A stretch of DNA of 34,721 bases from SIG78 sp045533055 (GCA_045533055.1 JAZSHD010000115.1:1-34721); one strand, 5' to 3'; shown: positions 25,586 to 34,389, counted from the stretch's first letter. Notes: generated by a model not told the origin, from the letters alone. Translations and numbers: made by a program.

Positions 25586-27082
25586 TCACTGAAAACGCAA
25601 TATTTCAGCACCTTTTGCCAAACTGTGGGGCTGGGCAAAGGTTGCCGTGCTTTGATATTTTTCTTCGTCGATAACTGTAAAGACCGCCCGTTTGCCGGGT
25701 GTGATCGACCCAATACTGTTCAATCCGAAAATTTGGGCGATATTGCCGCTCATTTCGCTGATTATTTCACCCAAAACGGCTCCCTGTTTGCGGCGTAAGG
25801 CAAGATATTCGGCGTGATTGCCGAAACCCCGGGGGTGACTGCTGCCGAAGGCGTAAGTTTGATTGCGGGCACTTTCGTCGCTGCCGGGAACAACCGATTT
25901 ATGGGCTGCCAGCAGCTCCATATTTTCTTGCGACAGCGTGTGAAATGCTCCGGTGGAGCCGGGAGCATCCAATTTAAGTATCTCCAAATAGAGTTCTTCC
26001 GGAGCAAGATTTTCACATATTGCCGCATCGGCAAGGATTTTGCCATTGTATTTTTTATATGGTTCAGCTGCCGAAATTATTCTTACAGCCTGCCAGTATT
26101 CCTTTGACCGCTCCTGCTGCAACTTTGTCAATATCTCTTTATAGACTGCCGGGTCGTGCAAAACTTTCATCAACTTTACATCGTCATACTCATCAAAGGG
26201 TTCCGGCAAGATAACGCTCAACTGGGTCATGGAGGCGTTGTAGCAGTATACATCGCCGGTAATACGCATACCGGGGGTTGCCAAGGCGTTTAAAATGGCA
26301 TTTATCTTGTGGAAATTCTGTACTCCGGCAGTTTTCAGATGGCTCAAATGCACTTTTTTCAATCCGGCACGGCGGGCAGCTTCAAGAGTTTCCGACAGAG
26401 CATTTTCCAAATCGTTGCCTTCGCTTTTCAGGTGAATGGTAAATACTTTATCATGGCGGGCAACTACCTGCAAAAGTCTGACCAATTCATCCATATCGGC
26501 AAAACAGCCCGGCACATAGAGCAAGCCTGCTGACAAACCCACCGCTCCGGCGGCAAGTTCCCGGTCAAGGATATTGCACATTTGAGTTGTTTCTTCAGGA
26601 GTAAGATGTTTTTTTTCGTACCCCGCTACACTGGCACGCAAAGTGTTGTGGCCCACTTGAGGAAAAAGCTCCAATGCCGGACGGAGCTGCTGCAATTTTT
26701 GCATATAACTTGAGTAGTCGCTCCAATCCAGCAAGGTGTGGTAGCTGCAATAAAGCTCCTGCAAATGCTCCCGGTTATGGTTGGTCAGGGGAAAGGGCGA
26801 TAATCCGCAGTTGCCGGAAATTTCAAAGGCTATACCTTGAGCTGTTTTGCCTTGAGCCTCTTTCATGGCAAAAACCGAAATATCCGAGTGGCCGTGACTG
26901 TCGATAAATGCCGGACAAAGCACTTTACTTTCGTCAAAAAATCTCTCTTCGCCGCCGCCGGGAGCAAAATCGCCCCGCTCCACCGATTGAATTATGCCGT
27001 TTTTGAGCGTTATCCTGCCTGCAAACACTTCCGAAGTTGTTCCGTCGGCAATCCGCCGTGCAGTCAGAAAACGCACACTCAT
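25586..27082 (-). CDS. N-acyl-D-amino-acid deacylase-like amidohydrolase
   Basis: This metal-dependent amidohydrolase resembles D-aminoacylase. The family removes acyl groups from N-acyl-D-amino acids, and some members act on D-glutamate derivatives or other amides. The 498-residue protein has the metal ligands seen in D-aminoacylases: H63 and H65 in DSHGHSD, C92 in SGNCGLSP, H217 in IHLKSE and H248 in LSHLK. The catalytic aspartate in PGSDES and the typical SHPRGFG follow. A C-terminal SIGSITPGKRAVFTVID returns to the beta-sandwich. It is two bases after the wecA-like gene and 9 bases before ppk. Its place next to a carrier-lipid sugar transferase may point to turnover of wall D-amino acids, which is a guess. 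Confidence 0.82.
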   Translation of the reverse strand: MSVRFLTARRIADGTTSEVFAGRITLKNGIIQSVERGDFAPGGGEERFFDESKVLCPAFIDSHGHSDISVFAMKEAQGKTAQGIAFEISGNCGLSPFPLTNHNREHLQELYCSYHTLLDWSDYSSYMQKLQQLRPALELFPQVGHNTLRASVAGYEKKHLTPEETTQMCNILDRELAAGAVGLSAGLLYVPGCFADMDELVRLLQVVARHDKVFTIHLKSEGNDLENALSETLEAARRAGLKKVHLSHLKTAGVQNFHKINAILNALATPGMRITGDVYCYNASMTQLSVILPEPFDEYDDVKLMKVLHDPAVYKEILTKLQQERSKEYWQAVRIISAAEPYKKYNGKILADAAICENLAPEELYLEILKLDAPGSTGAFHTLSQENMELLAAHKSVVPGSDESARNQTYAFGSSHPRGFGNHAEYLALRRKQGAVLGEIISEMSGNIAQIFGLNSIGSITPGKRAVFTVIDEEKYQSTATFAQPHSLAKGAEILRFQ

Positions 27083-27084
27083 TT

Positions 27085-28242
27085 TTACTTATCGCTTTTA
27101 TCCGCTGGCGGGTTTGGTTGCTGATCCGGCGGTACCACGCTATCCAGATCACGGGGGATAACTGCATATTGCAGAATGGTTATCAAGGTAAGAACCAATA
27201 CCATCTGCACCGTTACCACTGCCGCAGTCGCCAGCGAGCCCCAGAGCATGGGCAGTGCCGCCAAGCCGGTGAGCAAACAAAGCACATGCACCAGCTGCAC
27301 TGCCCGTTTGCGGCTCAAACCCATGCGGACAAAGCGGTGTGATATGTGATTGTGGTCGCCGATCCAGAAAGGTTTGCCGTTCAATGTACGCACCACAGTT
27401 ACGCACATGGCGTCAAAAATCGGCACAGCCAGTATGCACAACGGTATGAGTATGGAAAGTTTACTGGCAGCCACCGAACTGTTGAAGTAAGTCGTTCCGG
27501 CACTGGAAACTGCCAGCAGATACCCGAGCAGATGACTGCCGCCATCGCCCATAAAAATCGAAGCCGGCGTGTAGTTATAGAACCAGAACCCCAGGGCACA
27601 ACCTGCCCCCAGGGCACTCAAACATGCCACAAAGTATTGCTGCTGAAAACCCGCCGCTACCGTAAAAAGCATCAATGCTATCCCGGCAGTACCGGCTGCC
27701 AGACCATCCATATTGTCAAAAAAGTTGATGGCGTTCATCAGCAGCATGAACCAGAATACCGTAACCGCAAAGCCGAACCAGGGAGCCTCTACAAAAAGCG
27801 TTACCCTTATACCGGCACCGCCTACGGCGATAACTGCTATGATGAATTGCCCGAGAAACTTCCAGTGGGCCTTCAAATGCCGCACATCGTCAAAAGTCCC
27901 CAAAGTTACCGCCAGCACGGCTCCCAGCACCAGACAGACCACCCGGTCAAGTATGGAAAATGCTCCGGGGAAGTAGGCTTTGATATTTTCTGCCAGCGGT
28001 ATGATGGAACTTTTGCTCATGATCGCCATGCCCCCCAGCAGTATCAGGAGCCAGCCCGAAAGCATGGCAGCACCGCCCAAAAGCGGCGTGGCTTTGCCGT
28101 GAAATTTATGTTTTTCGCCGCTGGGCCGATCCATAATATCCAGCTTGGCGGCAACTTTCTGGGCAACCGGAGTAAGCAGTATCAAACTGGCGGTACCGGC
28201 CAGAAAGATCAATATGTAAATATGATGCCACTGAATTGACAT
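27085..28242 (-). CDS. wecA: Undecaprenyl-phosphate sugar-1-phosphate transferase (MraY/WecA family)
   Basis: This integral membrane enzyme attaches a sugar-1-phosphate (GlcNAc or a related sugar) from a UDP-sugar to undecaprenyl phosphate, starting O-antigen or another surface glycan. The 385-residue protein has about eleven membrane segments. It has the WecA/TagO-type motifs GTFDDVRHLKAHWKF, NAINFFDNMDGLAAG, SIFMGDGGSHLLGY and GDHNHISHR. These favour WecA/TagO over MraY. The C-terminus is a Pro/Asp-rich cytoplasmic tail (PPDQQPNPPADKSDK). It is first in the minus-strand operon with the amidohydrolase and ppk. The exact sugar is not visible, so the symbol is by family only. Confidence 0.85.
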   Translation of the reverse strand: MSIQWHHIYILIFLAGTASLILLTPVAQKVAAKLDIMDRPSGEKHKFHGKATPLLGGAAMLSGWLLILLGGMAIMSKSSIIPLAENIKAYFPGAFSILDRVVCLVLGAVLAVTLGTFDDVRHLKAHWKFLGQFIIAVIAVGGAGIRVTLFVEAPWFGFAVTVFWFMLLMNAINFFDNMDGLAAGTAGIALMLFTVAAGFQQQYFVACLSALGAGCALGFWFYNYTPASIFMGDGGSHLLGYLLAVSSAGTTYFNSSVAASKLSILIPLCILAVPIFDAMCVTVVRTLNGKPFWIGDHNHISHRFVRMGLSRKRAVQLVHVLCLLTGLAALPMLWGSLATAAVVTVQMVLVLTLITILQYAVIPRDLDSVVPPDQQPNPPADKSDK

Positions 28243-28259
28243 TTTTCCGCAACTTTCAT

Positions 28260-28288
28260 TTGTAAAAATCTTTAACTGACATTATTTT
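28260..28288 (+). promoter_or_regulatory. Possible promoter for the radical SAM gene
   Basis: TTGTAA (28260-28265), a 17-base spacer and TATTTT (28283-28288) lie in the divergent intergenic region, 65 bases before the radical SAM start. The region is AT-rich, so chance matches are likely. Confidence 0.3.
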
Positions 28289-28307
28289 AAAAAGAAACGA
28301 TTTCAAT

Positions 28308-28335
28308 AAGATAACGCCAATTTCGGCGATTTCAA
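28308..28335 (-). promoter_or_regulatory. Possible promoter for the wecA-like/amidohydrolase/ppk operon
   Basis: Minus-strand TTGAAA (28335-28330), a 16-base spacer and TATCTT (28313-28308) would start transcription near 28301, 59 bases before the gene. The spacer contains the inverted repeat CGCC-N6-GGCG (28315-28328), which could be an operator. The match is moderate. Confidence 0.4.
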
Positions 28336-28353
28336 ATATCTGGAGTTTTTTTT

Positions 28354-29304
28354 ATGGGCAAACATTATGTTTTCGGGCCGGTAGCGTCCCGCAGACTGGG
28401 TATATCACTGGGGGTTGACCCCATACGGAAGCATACCTGCACACTGGACTGCATCTATTGCGAAGCGGGCAAAACCGAAGAACTCACCTGCCAGCGGCAG
28501 GAATTTGCCCCGCTGGAAGAAGTGCAAAAGGAATTAACTGAAGTGCTGAGCACAGCTCCGGAACTGGATTATATAACTTTTTCCGGAGCCGGAGAACCCA
28601 CACTGTATAAACATCTGCCGGAACTGGCGTGCTGGATCAAAAGTAATTACCCCCAGTATAAGATCTGTCTTTTGACCAACGGCACTTTGCTTGCTGATCC
28701 GGAGGTGTGCAAAGTTCTGGAATACATTGATCTGGCAATGCCCAATTTTGACGCCTCCACCGATGAGGAATTGCAGATCATCAACCGCCCCGCACCCGGA
28801 ATAAGCGTGGGATCGCTGGCGGAGGGTATCCGCAACGCCGCAAAACTCTACCCCGGCAAACTGGCGTTGGAACTTTTTATTGTGCCGGGAGTCAATGACA
28901 GCCCGGGCAGTATCGAACGCTTTGCCGGATATATCAGGAGCTTTAAAGGATTGCACAGCGTACAGCTCAACACCCTCGACCGCCCCGGCGTGGTGGATTG
29001 GATAGAACCGGCTCCGGCAGCAACCATCAAAAAGTTTATTGCTGCGTTGGAAGAGATCGTGCCGGTGGAGTCCGTAGGCAGATTCCGCTGCCGCAGCAAG
29101 GCGTTAAAAAAAGCTGTTACGCTCGATGATGTTGATGAGCAGCTGCTGGAGCTGGTCTCCCGCCGCCCGGCAACTGCCGAAGATATAGCTTTGCTGCTGC
29201 AAATAACTCCGGAGCAAGCCGGGCAGAAAGCCGAAACCATGCTCAAAGCCGGACTGCTGTGTGCCGAAAAAATGCCCCGGGGCATCTTTTATTCAACACT
29301 ATGA
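28354..29304 (+). CDS. Radical SAM protein of the COG0731 type
   Basis: The 316-residue protein begins FGPVASRRLGISLGVD and carries the cluster motif CTLDCIYC (C29, C33, C36). GAGEPTLY and LLTNGTLL strands follow, as in radical SAM enzymes annotated as 'wyosine synthetase-like' (COG0731). The bacterial members of this group have no established reaction, and the wyosine link applies to archaeal relatives. The last about 70 residues form a probable winged-helix module (DEQLLELVSRRPATAEDIALLLQI). CTGGAG lies 8 bases before the ATG. It is followed by mreC with its own promoter and is probably a single-gene unit. Confidence 0.85.
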   Translation: MGKHYVFGPVASRRLGISLGVDPIRKHTCTLDCIYCEAGKTEELTCQRQEFAPLEEVQKELTEVLSTAPELDYITFSGAGEPTLYKHLPELACWIKSNYPQYKICLLTNGTLLADPEVCKVLEYIDLAMPNFDASTDEELQIINRPAPGISVGSLAEGIRNAAKLYPGKLALELFIVPGVNDSPGSIERFAGYIRSFKGLHSVQLNTLDRPGVVDWIEPAPAATIKKFIAALEEIVPVESVGRFRCRSKALKKAVTLDDVDEQLLELVSRRPATAEDIALLLQITPEQAGQKAETMLKAGLLCAEKMPRGIFYSTL

Positions 29305-29316
29305 AGACTTTTGGCC

Positions 29317-29345
29317 TTGCATAAAATGGTTTTAGAAGTTATATT
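29317..29345 (+). promoter_or_regulatory. Promoter for the mreC-mreD-mrdA-SDR operon
   Basis: TTGCAT (29317-29322), a 17-base spacer and TATATT (29340-29345) precede mreC by 28 bases. AAGGA then lies 8 bases before the ATG. Confidence 0.55.
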
Positions 29346-29373
29346 ACAACCAGTTATAACAAGGAAACAATAA

Positions 29374-30282
29374 ATGCAGAAAAGCAGAAAAAACAAAAGA
29401 GAGAAAAATCTGCCCCCCGCCGGAGCTTACAAGCAGCGGGGCAATTTGGCATGGGGTGTATTTCTGTTTGCATTTATATTGCTTTTGGCAGCGGCGCCGT
29501 GGCGGAGAACGGTGGAAAACTTTTTTGCTCCTTACCTCTCGCTGGGCAATGCAATAAGCAGCAAGATCGCTGACCAGACCATCAAACTCCACAGCCGCAA
29601 AGAGCTGGCGGCCGAGATCTACCGCCTGCGGCAGCAGAACTTTGAGCTTGCCATGCAAAATACCATAAATCAAAAGCTGGCAAAAGAAAATCTCCAGCTG
29701 CGGAGCATGCTCAATCTTTCGCCCCCGCCCGGTTATGATTATGTGGCGTGCGATGTTTTATTGCGTGACCCCTGGCACTGGAACAACGGTTTTACCATCA
29801 GCCGGGGCAGCCGCGACGGCTTGCAGCCGGGGCTGGCGGTCATTGCTCCCATGCCCGATAAGCAAGGCAGAGTAATGTTGCTGGGGGTGATCGAAAGCGT
29901 CAGCAAATTTACCTCGCATGTTATAAGTGTGTTGAATCCGGAATTCAGTATTTCAGTATCTCTGCCCGAAAGCGGTACGGTGGGTTTTCTCAATGCGGGG
30001 GGCTTTGAACACTCTTCCGGCAACACTGCCTCGGTGGGTTTTCTGCCTGCCAACAGCACTTTTGCCATCAATGAACGCATTTTTACTACCGGTTTTGAAG
30101 CCGCCATACCCGGCGGCTTGTGGGTAGGCAGTCTGGCAAGTATCGAACAAACCAGCATGCCCTTCGGCAACCGGCTCTACCGCCGTGGTACCATGCGTCC
30201 GGCAGGCGATCTGGAACACCTGCGGACAGTAATGGTCGCCAAACTCAAAAAATCTTTGCAGGATGGAACAGTGGAACAATGA
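29374..30282 (+). CDS. mreC: Rod shape-determining protein MreC
   Basis: MreC is the periplasmic scaffold of the elongasome and links MreB/MreD with PBP2. The 302-residue protein has a basic N-terminal tail, one membrane anchor (LAWGVFLFAFILLLAAAP, about residues 25-43) and a coiled coil (about 70-112, RKELAAEIYRLRQQNFEL). Two beta-barrel-like halves follow with the family phrases RDPWHWNNGFTISRGSRDGLQPGLAV, LNPEFSISVSL and FTTGFEAAIPGGLWVGSL. Length and domain order are normal. mreD overlaps its stop (ATGA). mreB is not in the window. Confidence 0.92.
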   Translation: MQKSRKNKREKNLPPAGAYKQRGNLAWGVFLFAFILLLAAAPWRRTVENFFAPYLSLGNAISSKIADQTIKLHSRKELAAEIYRLRQQNFELAMQNTINQKLAKENLQLRSMLNLSPPPGYDYVACDVLLRDPWHWNNGFTISRGSRDGLQPGLAVIAPMPDKQGRVMLLGVIESVSKFTSHVISVLNPEFSISVSLPESGTVGFLNAGGFEHSSGNTASVGFLPANSTFAINERIFTTGFEAAIPGGLWVGSLASIEQTSMPFGNRLYRRGTMRPAGDLEHLRTVMVAKLKKSLQDGTVEQ

Positions 30283-30806
30283 ACAAACTGGTTTTTCTGC
30301 TGTTGAGTCAATTTTTACTGATCTTGCTTGAATTGGCAATGGGCAACTGCGGCTGGACTCTGCCCTGGGCTTTGCTGGGGGCACTTTATTTGACTTTATC
30401 TTTGGGCAGAAACTGGGGCGTGGCAGCGGCTTTGCTGGCATCTTCCGTGCTGGCAGTGCTTTACGGAGGCAACTGGAATTGGCTGAAAATCATAGTGTAC
30501 CCGCTGCTGGCAATGGCGGTCAGCTGGTGGATAGACCGCCATGACGAAGATATTTCGCTGAAATTCTGGACTCCGGGTGCCTTTGCTGGCGTGGCGGCAG
30601 CAGTTCCGGCGTTGGCATGGATGCTTTTCCGCTGGAGCGAAAGCGGTATTTATCCAACTGAACTGCACTGGCTGATCTGGCAGATGGTCTGGACTGCGGC
30701 GGTATCAATGCTGCTATTTGCGGCAATAATGTTTTTGGGCGAAGCGATGTCTGAATTTCTGGGACTGCCCCGGTTCCTTACCCGGAAAGGGGGCGAACAG
30801 CGATGA
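30279..30806 (+). CDS. mreD: Rod shape-determining protein MreD
   Basis: This small membrane protein of the elongasome has 175 residues. It has about five to six hydrophobic helices (from MNKLVFLLLSQFLLILLELA), a short WWIDRHDED loop and a basic C-terminus. MreD sequences are poorly conserved, so the call rests mainly on size, topology and its place between mreC and mrdA. It overlaps both: ATGA at 30279 and again at 30803. I chose the ATG at 30279; longer in-frame extension would run far into mreC. Confidence 0.8.
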   Translation: MNKLVFLLLSQFLLILLELAMGNCGWTLPWALLGALYLTLSLGRNWGVAAALLASSVLAVLYGGNWNWLKIIVYPLLAMAVSWWIDRHDEDISLKFWTPGAFAGVAAAVPALAWMLFRWSESGIYPTELHWLIWQMVWTAAVSMLLFAAIMFLGEAMSEFLGLPRFLTRKGGEQR

Positions 30807-32614
30807 CCCCTGCCAACAGTTTCCGGGTGCGGCTGCTGATCGTGGCGGCTTTGATGCTCGCCGGTTTTTCTGTATTGATCTTCAAGCTCTGGTACGAACA
30901 GATACACTTTGGCGAACGCTACCGCAAAGCCATTATCCGGCAATCGGTGCGGCGGGTTCGGCTGCCGGGGATGCGGGGCAAGATTTTTACTGCGGATTAT
31001 CTTTTGCTGGCAGATAATGTACCGGGCTACAATCTGGTATTTTATCTGCAGGAAATGCGGCTCAATTCCCGTAAAAAGACCATCGAAAATATCCGCAATA
31101 TAGCCCAAAAAATGGCAAACGAGCTGAACCGCCCCGATAATTTGAGCGAAAAAGCCATCCGCCGCCATATAACCACCCAGCCCGGTATGCCGCTGGTGAT
31201 CTACAAAAATCTTTCAGCCATAGAGCTGGCAAGAGCCTATCAGCTTATGCCGCAAATGCCGGGTATGGGCATAGAATTGGAAACTTTGCGGAACTATCCG
31301 CAAAAAGATATGGCTGCCCTGACCATTGGGTTCGCCCGTCCGGAAACTGCCGACGAGGCACCCGACCGCAAGGATTTTCCGTATTACCGTACCGGATTTG
31401 AGGGCAAAAGCGGAGTTGAGCGTGCTTTTGACCGTGCTGCTGGTAATCAGTATGTGCCGGGACTGCACAGCCAGGCAGGCTACGAACTTATTCAGGTGGA
31501 TCATCTGGGCTATGTAAATGCCCGCAGGTTGGAATACCTTGCCCCCACCGCCGGGAACAATATAGTTTTAACGCTGGACAGCCGGGCTCAAAAACTGGGC
31601 GAAAAGGTCATGCGTGATCAGCGGGGAGCATTGGTTTTGCTCAATGCAGATACCGGCGAGATACTCTCTTTAGTATCCAGCCCCCGTATGGATATATCAA
31701 GAACAACTCCGGCGTGGAAACAGGAGTATTACCAGAAGCTCCTGAAAGATCCCCATCTGCCCATGTTTGACCGTGCCACCCGGGGCAGCTACATGCCCGG
31801 CAGCATCGTAAAACCCCTTGCGGCTCTGGCGGCGTTGAAGAATAATATTGATCCGGAAAAAGTCATTGAATGTGACGGCAGAAGCATAATTCAAGGGGCA
31901 AGGATCTCCTGTGCCAACCGTTTCGGTCATGGCGAAATGGATATGCTTGCGGCTATTGAACGCTCCTGCAACGATTATTTTATTGAAACAGGTTTGGAAC
32001 TCGGTGCCGATAAACTTGCAGAAATGTACGCTGCTGCCGGGATCGGCGAAGCTCCCGGATTGGAAACCGGCGGCACCCGGGGCTTGAATCCGGCAAGCAG
32101 GATAAATTCAAACAAATACAAGTGGCGTAATTACGATACAGCCAACATCTCCATCGGGCAGGGCATGATATTGGTTTCGCCCCTGCAAGCGGCACGCTTT
32201 ACGGCGGCAATAGCCAACGGCGGCAAACTTATGCAGACAACGCTCCTTAAAGAGGTTTACAACGATCAGGGCAAACTGCTTTTCCGTAATCAGCCCAAGC
32301 TGATAAGAAAGTGGCAGCTGCCGGAAAACGCTCTGGAGCTGGTCAAACAGGGCATGTATAGAGTGGTGAACTCCAATCAGGGCAGCGGCAAGAGTGCCAA
32401 AAGCGATAAACTGGTGATCTACGGTAAAACCGGCACCGCCGAAGTCGATACCCGTCACGGCAGGATCAACAACACCTGGTTTACCTGTTTTACAGAAAAA
32501 GATAATATCCGCTACGCTCTGACGATTCTGGTGGAAGAAGGTCGTTCCGGCGGCAGAAATTGTGCTCCGCTGGCAAGGAATTTTCTGGAAGAGTATTTGA
32601 GGGAGCTGCGTTGA
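30803..32614 (+). CDS. mrdA: Penicillin-binding protein 2 (elongation transpeptidase)
   Basis: PBP2 cross-links peptidoglycan during rod elongation. The 603-residue protein has one N-terminal membrane anchor (about 10-30), a PBP dimerisation domain (GMRGKIFTADYLLLADNVPGYNLVF) and the transpeptidase domain. The active-site serine is S334 in PGSIVK (SxxK with K337), the SxN motif is SCN in ERSCNDYF, and the KTG motif begins at K542 (YGKTGTAEV). LSIGQG appears here as ISIGQGMILVSPLQAA. PBP2 is preferred over FtsI because of the mreCD neighbours. It starts within mreD (ATGA) and is followed by the SDR after 3 bases. rodA does not follow, unlike in many genomes. Confidence 0.93.
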   Translation: MTPANSFRVRLLIVAALMLAGFSVLIFKLWYEQIHFGERYRKAIIRQSVRRVRLPGMRGKIFTADYLLLADNVPGYNLVFYLQEMRLNSRKKTIENIRNIAQKMANELNRPDNLSEKAIRRHITTQPGMPLVIYKNLSAIELARAYQLMPQMPGMGIELETLRNYPQKDMAALTIGFARPETADEAPDRKDFPYYRTGFEGKSGVERAFDRAAGNQYVPGLHSQAGYELIQVDHLGYVNARRLEYLAPTAGNNIVLTLDSRAQKLGEKVMRDQRGALVLLNADTGEILSLVSSPRMDISRTTPAWKQEYYQKLLKDPHLPMFDRATRGSYMPGSIVKPLAALAALKNNIDPEKVIECDGRSIIQGARISCANRFGHGEMDMLAAIERSCNDYFIETGLELGADKLAEMYAAAGIGEAPGLETGGTRGLNPASRINSNKYKWRNYDTANISIGQGMILVSPLQAARFTAAIANGGKLMQTTLLKEVYNDQGKLLFRNQPKLIRKWQLPENALELVKQGMYRVVNSNQGSGKSAKSDKLVIYGKTGTAEVDTRHGRINNTWFTCFTEKDNIRYALTILVEEGRSGGRNCAPLARNFLEEYLRELR

Positions 32615-32617
32615 AAT

Positions 32618-33367
32618 ATGGCAAAAAGAGTATTGATCACCGGCGGCGGCAAACGCATCGGAGCGGCGTTGGTCAAAGCCTTTGCCGAAAATGACTGGCA
32701 AATATATATCCATGTAAACAACTCCGTTATTGAGGCAGAAAATCTGCTCTGCCAGCTGAAAGATCCGGCATTACACACCATTACCCGGTGCGACTTCAAC
32801 GACCCGGCGGCCCGCAAAGAGTGGCTGGCAACGCTGCCGGAATTTGATTTAGTGATCTGCAATGCCAGCTGCTACCGCCTGACCAAACGGAACGAAGTGG
32901 AAACTTTTGAAAACCGTCAGCGTTACTGGCAGGTGAATTATCACTCTGCGTTGGAACTTATTGATTTTCAGGCAAAAAATCTGCCGGAAAACCGCCCGGC
33001 ATCCGTCATAGTATTGCTGGATTGCGATGTGTTGACAAGCTGCGGCGGAGTCAAAGAGTTCACCGAACCGCCGGCGGGGGTGGACAGCTACCTTGCCAGC
33101 CGCATAGCTCTGGCAAATAAACTGCCGGAATTGGCACGAAAACACGCCCCGAAGCTGCGGATAAACGCTATTGCCCCCGGCCCGGTACTGCCGCCGGTGG
33201 ATTGCACAACCAAAGGTATGACCGTAATATTGGAAAAAGTCCCCATGCACCAGCCGGTAGCTGTTGAAGATATAGTCGATACGGCACTATTTTTAGCAGA
33301 GAACAACTCCCTGACCGGCAGCATAATAGCCGTAGATGGCGGCATGCACCTCAATAACGGAAATTGA
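32618..33367 (+). CDS. Short-chain dehydrogenase, pteridine reductase (PTR1/FolM)-like
   Basis: This is a 249-residue classical SDR. The cofactor motif ITGGGKRIGAAL (7-18), with the arginine after GGGK, is typical of NADPH-dependent pteridine reductases (PTR1, FolM) that reduce dihydrofolate or dihydrobiopterin. The strand before the active site has VIVLLDCDVL: an aspartate (D135) replaces the usual serine, again as in PTR1. The active-site tyrosine Y158 is followed at +4 by R162, so the classical YxxxK is YxxxR. The C-terminus NSLTGSIIAVDGG is normal. It is 3 bases after mrdA. Tetrahydropterin reduction is the best guess; the YxxxR change makes activity uncertain. Confidence 0.75.
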   Translation: MAKRVLITGGGKRIGAALVKAFAENDWQIYIHVNNSVIEAENLLCQLKDPALHTITRCDFNDPAARKEWLATLPEFDLVICNASCYRLTKRNEVETFENRQRYWQVNYHSALELIDFQAKNLPENRPASVIVLLDCDVLTSCGGVKEFTEPPAGVDSYLASRIALANKLPELARKHAPKLRINAIAPGPVLPPVDCTTKGMTVILEKVPMHQPVAVEDIVDTALFLAENNSLTGSIIAVDGGMHLNNGN

Positions 33368-33448
33368 CATTAGAACACTCCATTGGCAATAAAGGCAGTC
33401 AGCTATGTTGGAAAATGGCTTGTTGAGCTGTTCAGATTTACTCTATTT

Positions 33449-34309
33449 TCAATTCTTCCGCTGCCAGCGGTAGGCGGCAGGGGTTATGTTGTGGATTTTT
33501 TTGAAGCTCCGCACAAAATAGTTGCTGCCGGCAAAACCGCAGTTCTGGGCGATCTCTTTGATGGCAAGGTCGGTGTTCAAGAGCAGTTTTTCGGCGTATT
33601 CCAGCTGATAAGAGAGTTTCAGTTCCGAAAAACTCATCCCCGAATATTTCCGGCACAGATTTGATACATAGTTGGGCGTTATCTGAAAAACCTTTGCCAC
33701 CTGCTCCCGGCTGACCCCATCGCAGCAGTTAGTGTGGATAAAGTTGCAGATCCGGCTCCAGCGTTTGGAAACATGTACCGGCGACGGTGCCGCATCATCT
33801 CCGGCGATCTCCTTTAAAGTAAGGTGCAAAAGCGGCATCAGCAGTTCACCGGCAATATCATCGCAATCTTGCTCATGGAGTTTATACAATGTATCGAGCA
33901 ACTGCATACCCGCTGCCGACAGGGGCTTGGAGGTGTGATAAAATATATCCCGCATGGTCGGCGGCTTGTGTATACCGTCAAAGTCGATGCACATAGCCCT
34001 TATGTGGGTGGGGAAATAGCTGAACGAATAACTTACAGTGGGGTTCCCCGTGCCGCTGTAAGTCCATAAATAGCTTTGGGCAGAACTGAAAATTATTGCA
34101 GGTTTTGGTACCTCGCAAGTTAAAAACTGATCGTCTTTACTGTATTTTAAATAAGTTTTACCCTCCAGCATTATCAGCAAGCGATCCACATGATGCATAT
34201 TAGCTTGCCGGGGAGCATCAAAAAACACCCGCTTATCGGCAATATCAAAATCAAAAATCCTCTGGCAACTCTCCAGCAAGCCGGTACGGGAAACTTGAAA
34301 ACGATCCAT
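33449..34309 (-). CDS. AraC-family transcriptional regulator
   Basis: The 286-residue protein has an N-terminal cupin-like ligand-binding domain (about 30-110, HHVDRLLIMLEGKTYLKY). The C-terminal AraC/XylS DNA-binding domain (about 185-286) has two helix-turn-helix units: VSREQVAKVFQITPNYVSNLCRK and LAIKEIAQNCGFAGSNYFVRSFKK. The end TPAAYR is the family signature. In Lentisphaerota many such regulators control sugar-use loci. It is divergent from the pilin-like gene, with 171 bases between, and repeated elements there may be its sites. No good ribosome-binding site precedes the ATG. Confidence 0.92.
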   Translation of the reverse strand: MDRFQVSRTGLLESCQRIFDFDIADKRVFFDAPRQANMHHVDRLLIMLEGKTYLKYSKDDQFLTCEVPKPAIIFSSAQSYLWTYSGTGNPTVSYSFSYFPTHIRAMCIDFDGIHKPPTMRDIFYHTSKPLSAAGMQLLDTLYKLHEQDCDDIAGELLMPLLHLTLKEIAGDDAAPSPVHVSKRWSRICNFIHTNCCDGVSREQVAKVFQITPNYVSNLCRKYSGMSFSELKLSYQLEYAEKLLLNTDLAIKEIAQNCGFAGSNYFVRSFKKIHNITPAAYRWQRKN

Positions 34310-34322
34310 TTTATTATATTTC

Positions 34323-34373
34323 TGCTATAAAAAATATATTATTTTTGATTGAATTTTACAATAGTGCTATAAA
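34323..34373. promoter_or_regulatory. Candidate AraC-type operator: direct repeats of TGCTATAAA
   Basis: TGCTATAAA occurs at 34323-34331 and again at 34365-34373, 42 bp apart, about four helical turns. The second copy overlaps a 10-bp-spaced pair AxAGTG (34361 and 34371). Same-face direct repeats in a divergent intergenic region next to an AraC gene fit the way these regulators bind. The region is AT-rich, so chance remains possible. Confidence 0.35.
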
Positions 34374-34389
34374 GTGTATATTGCAAATC

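Noticed and set aside
33383..33664. Small plus-strand open frame after the SDR
   Set aside because: It mostly overlaps the AraC DNA-binding domain on the opposite strand and has no ribosome-binding site or recognisable motif.
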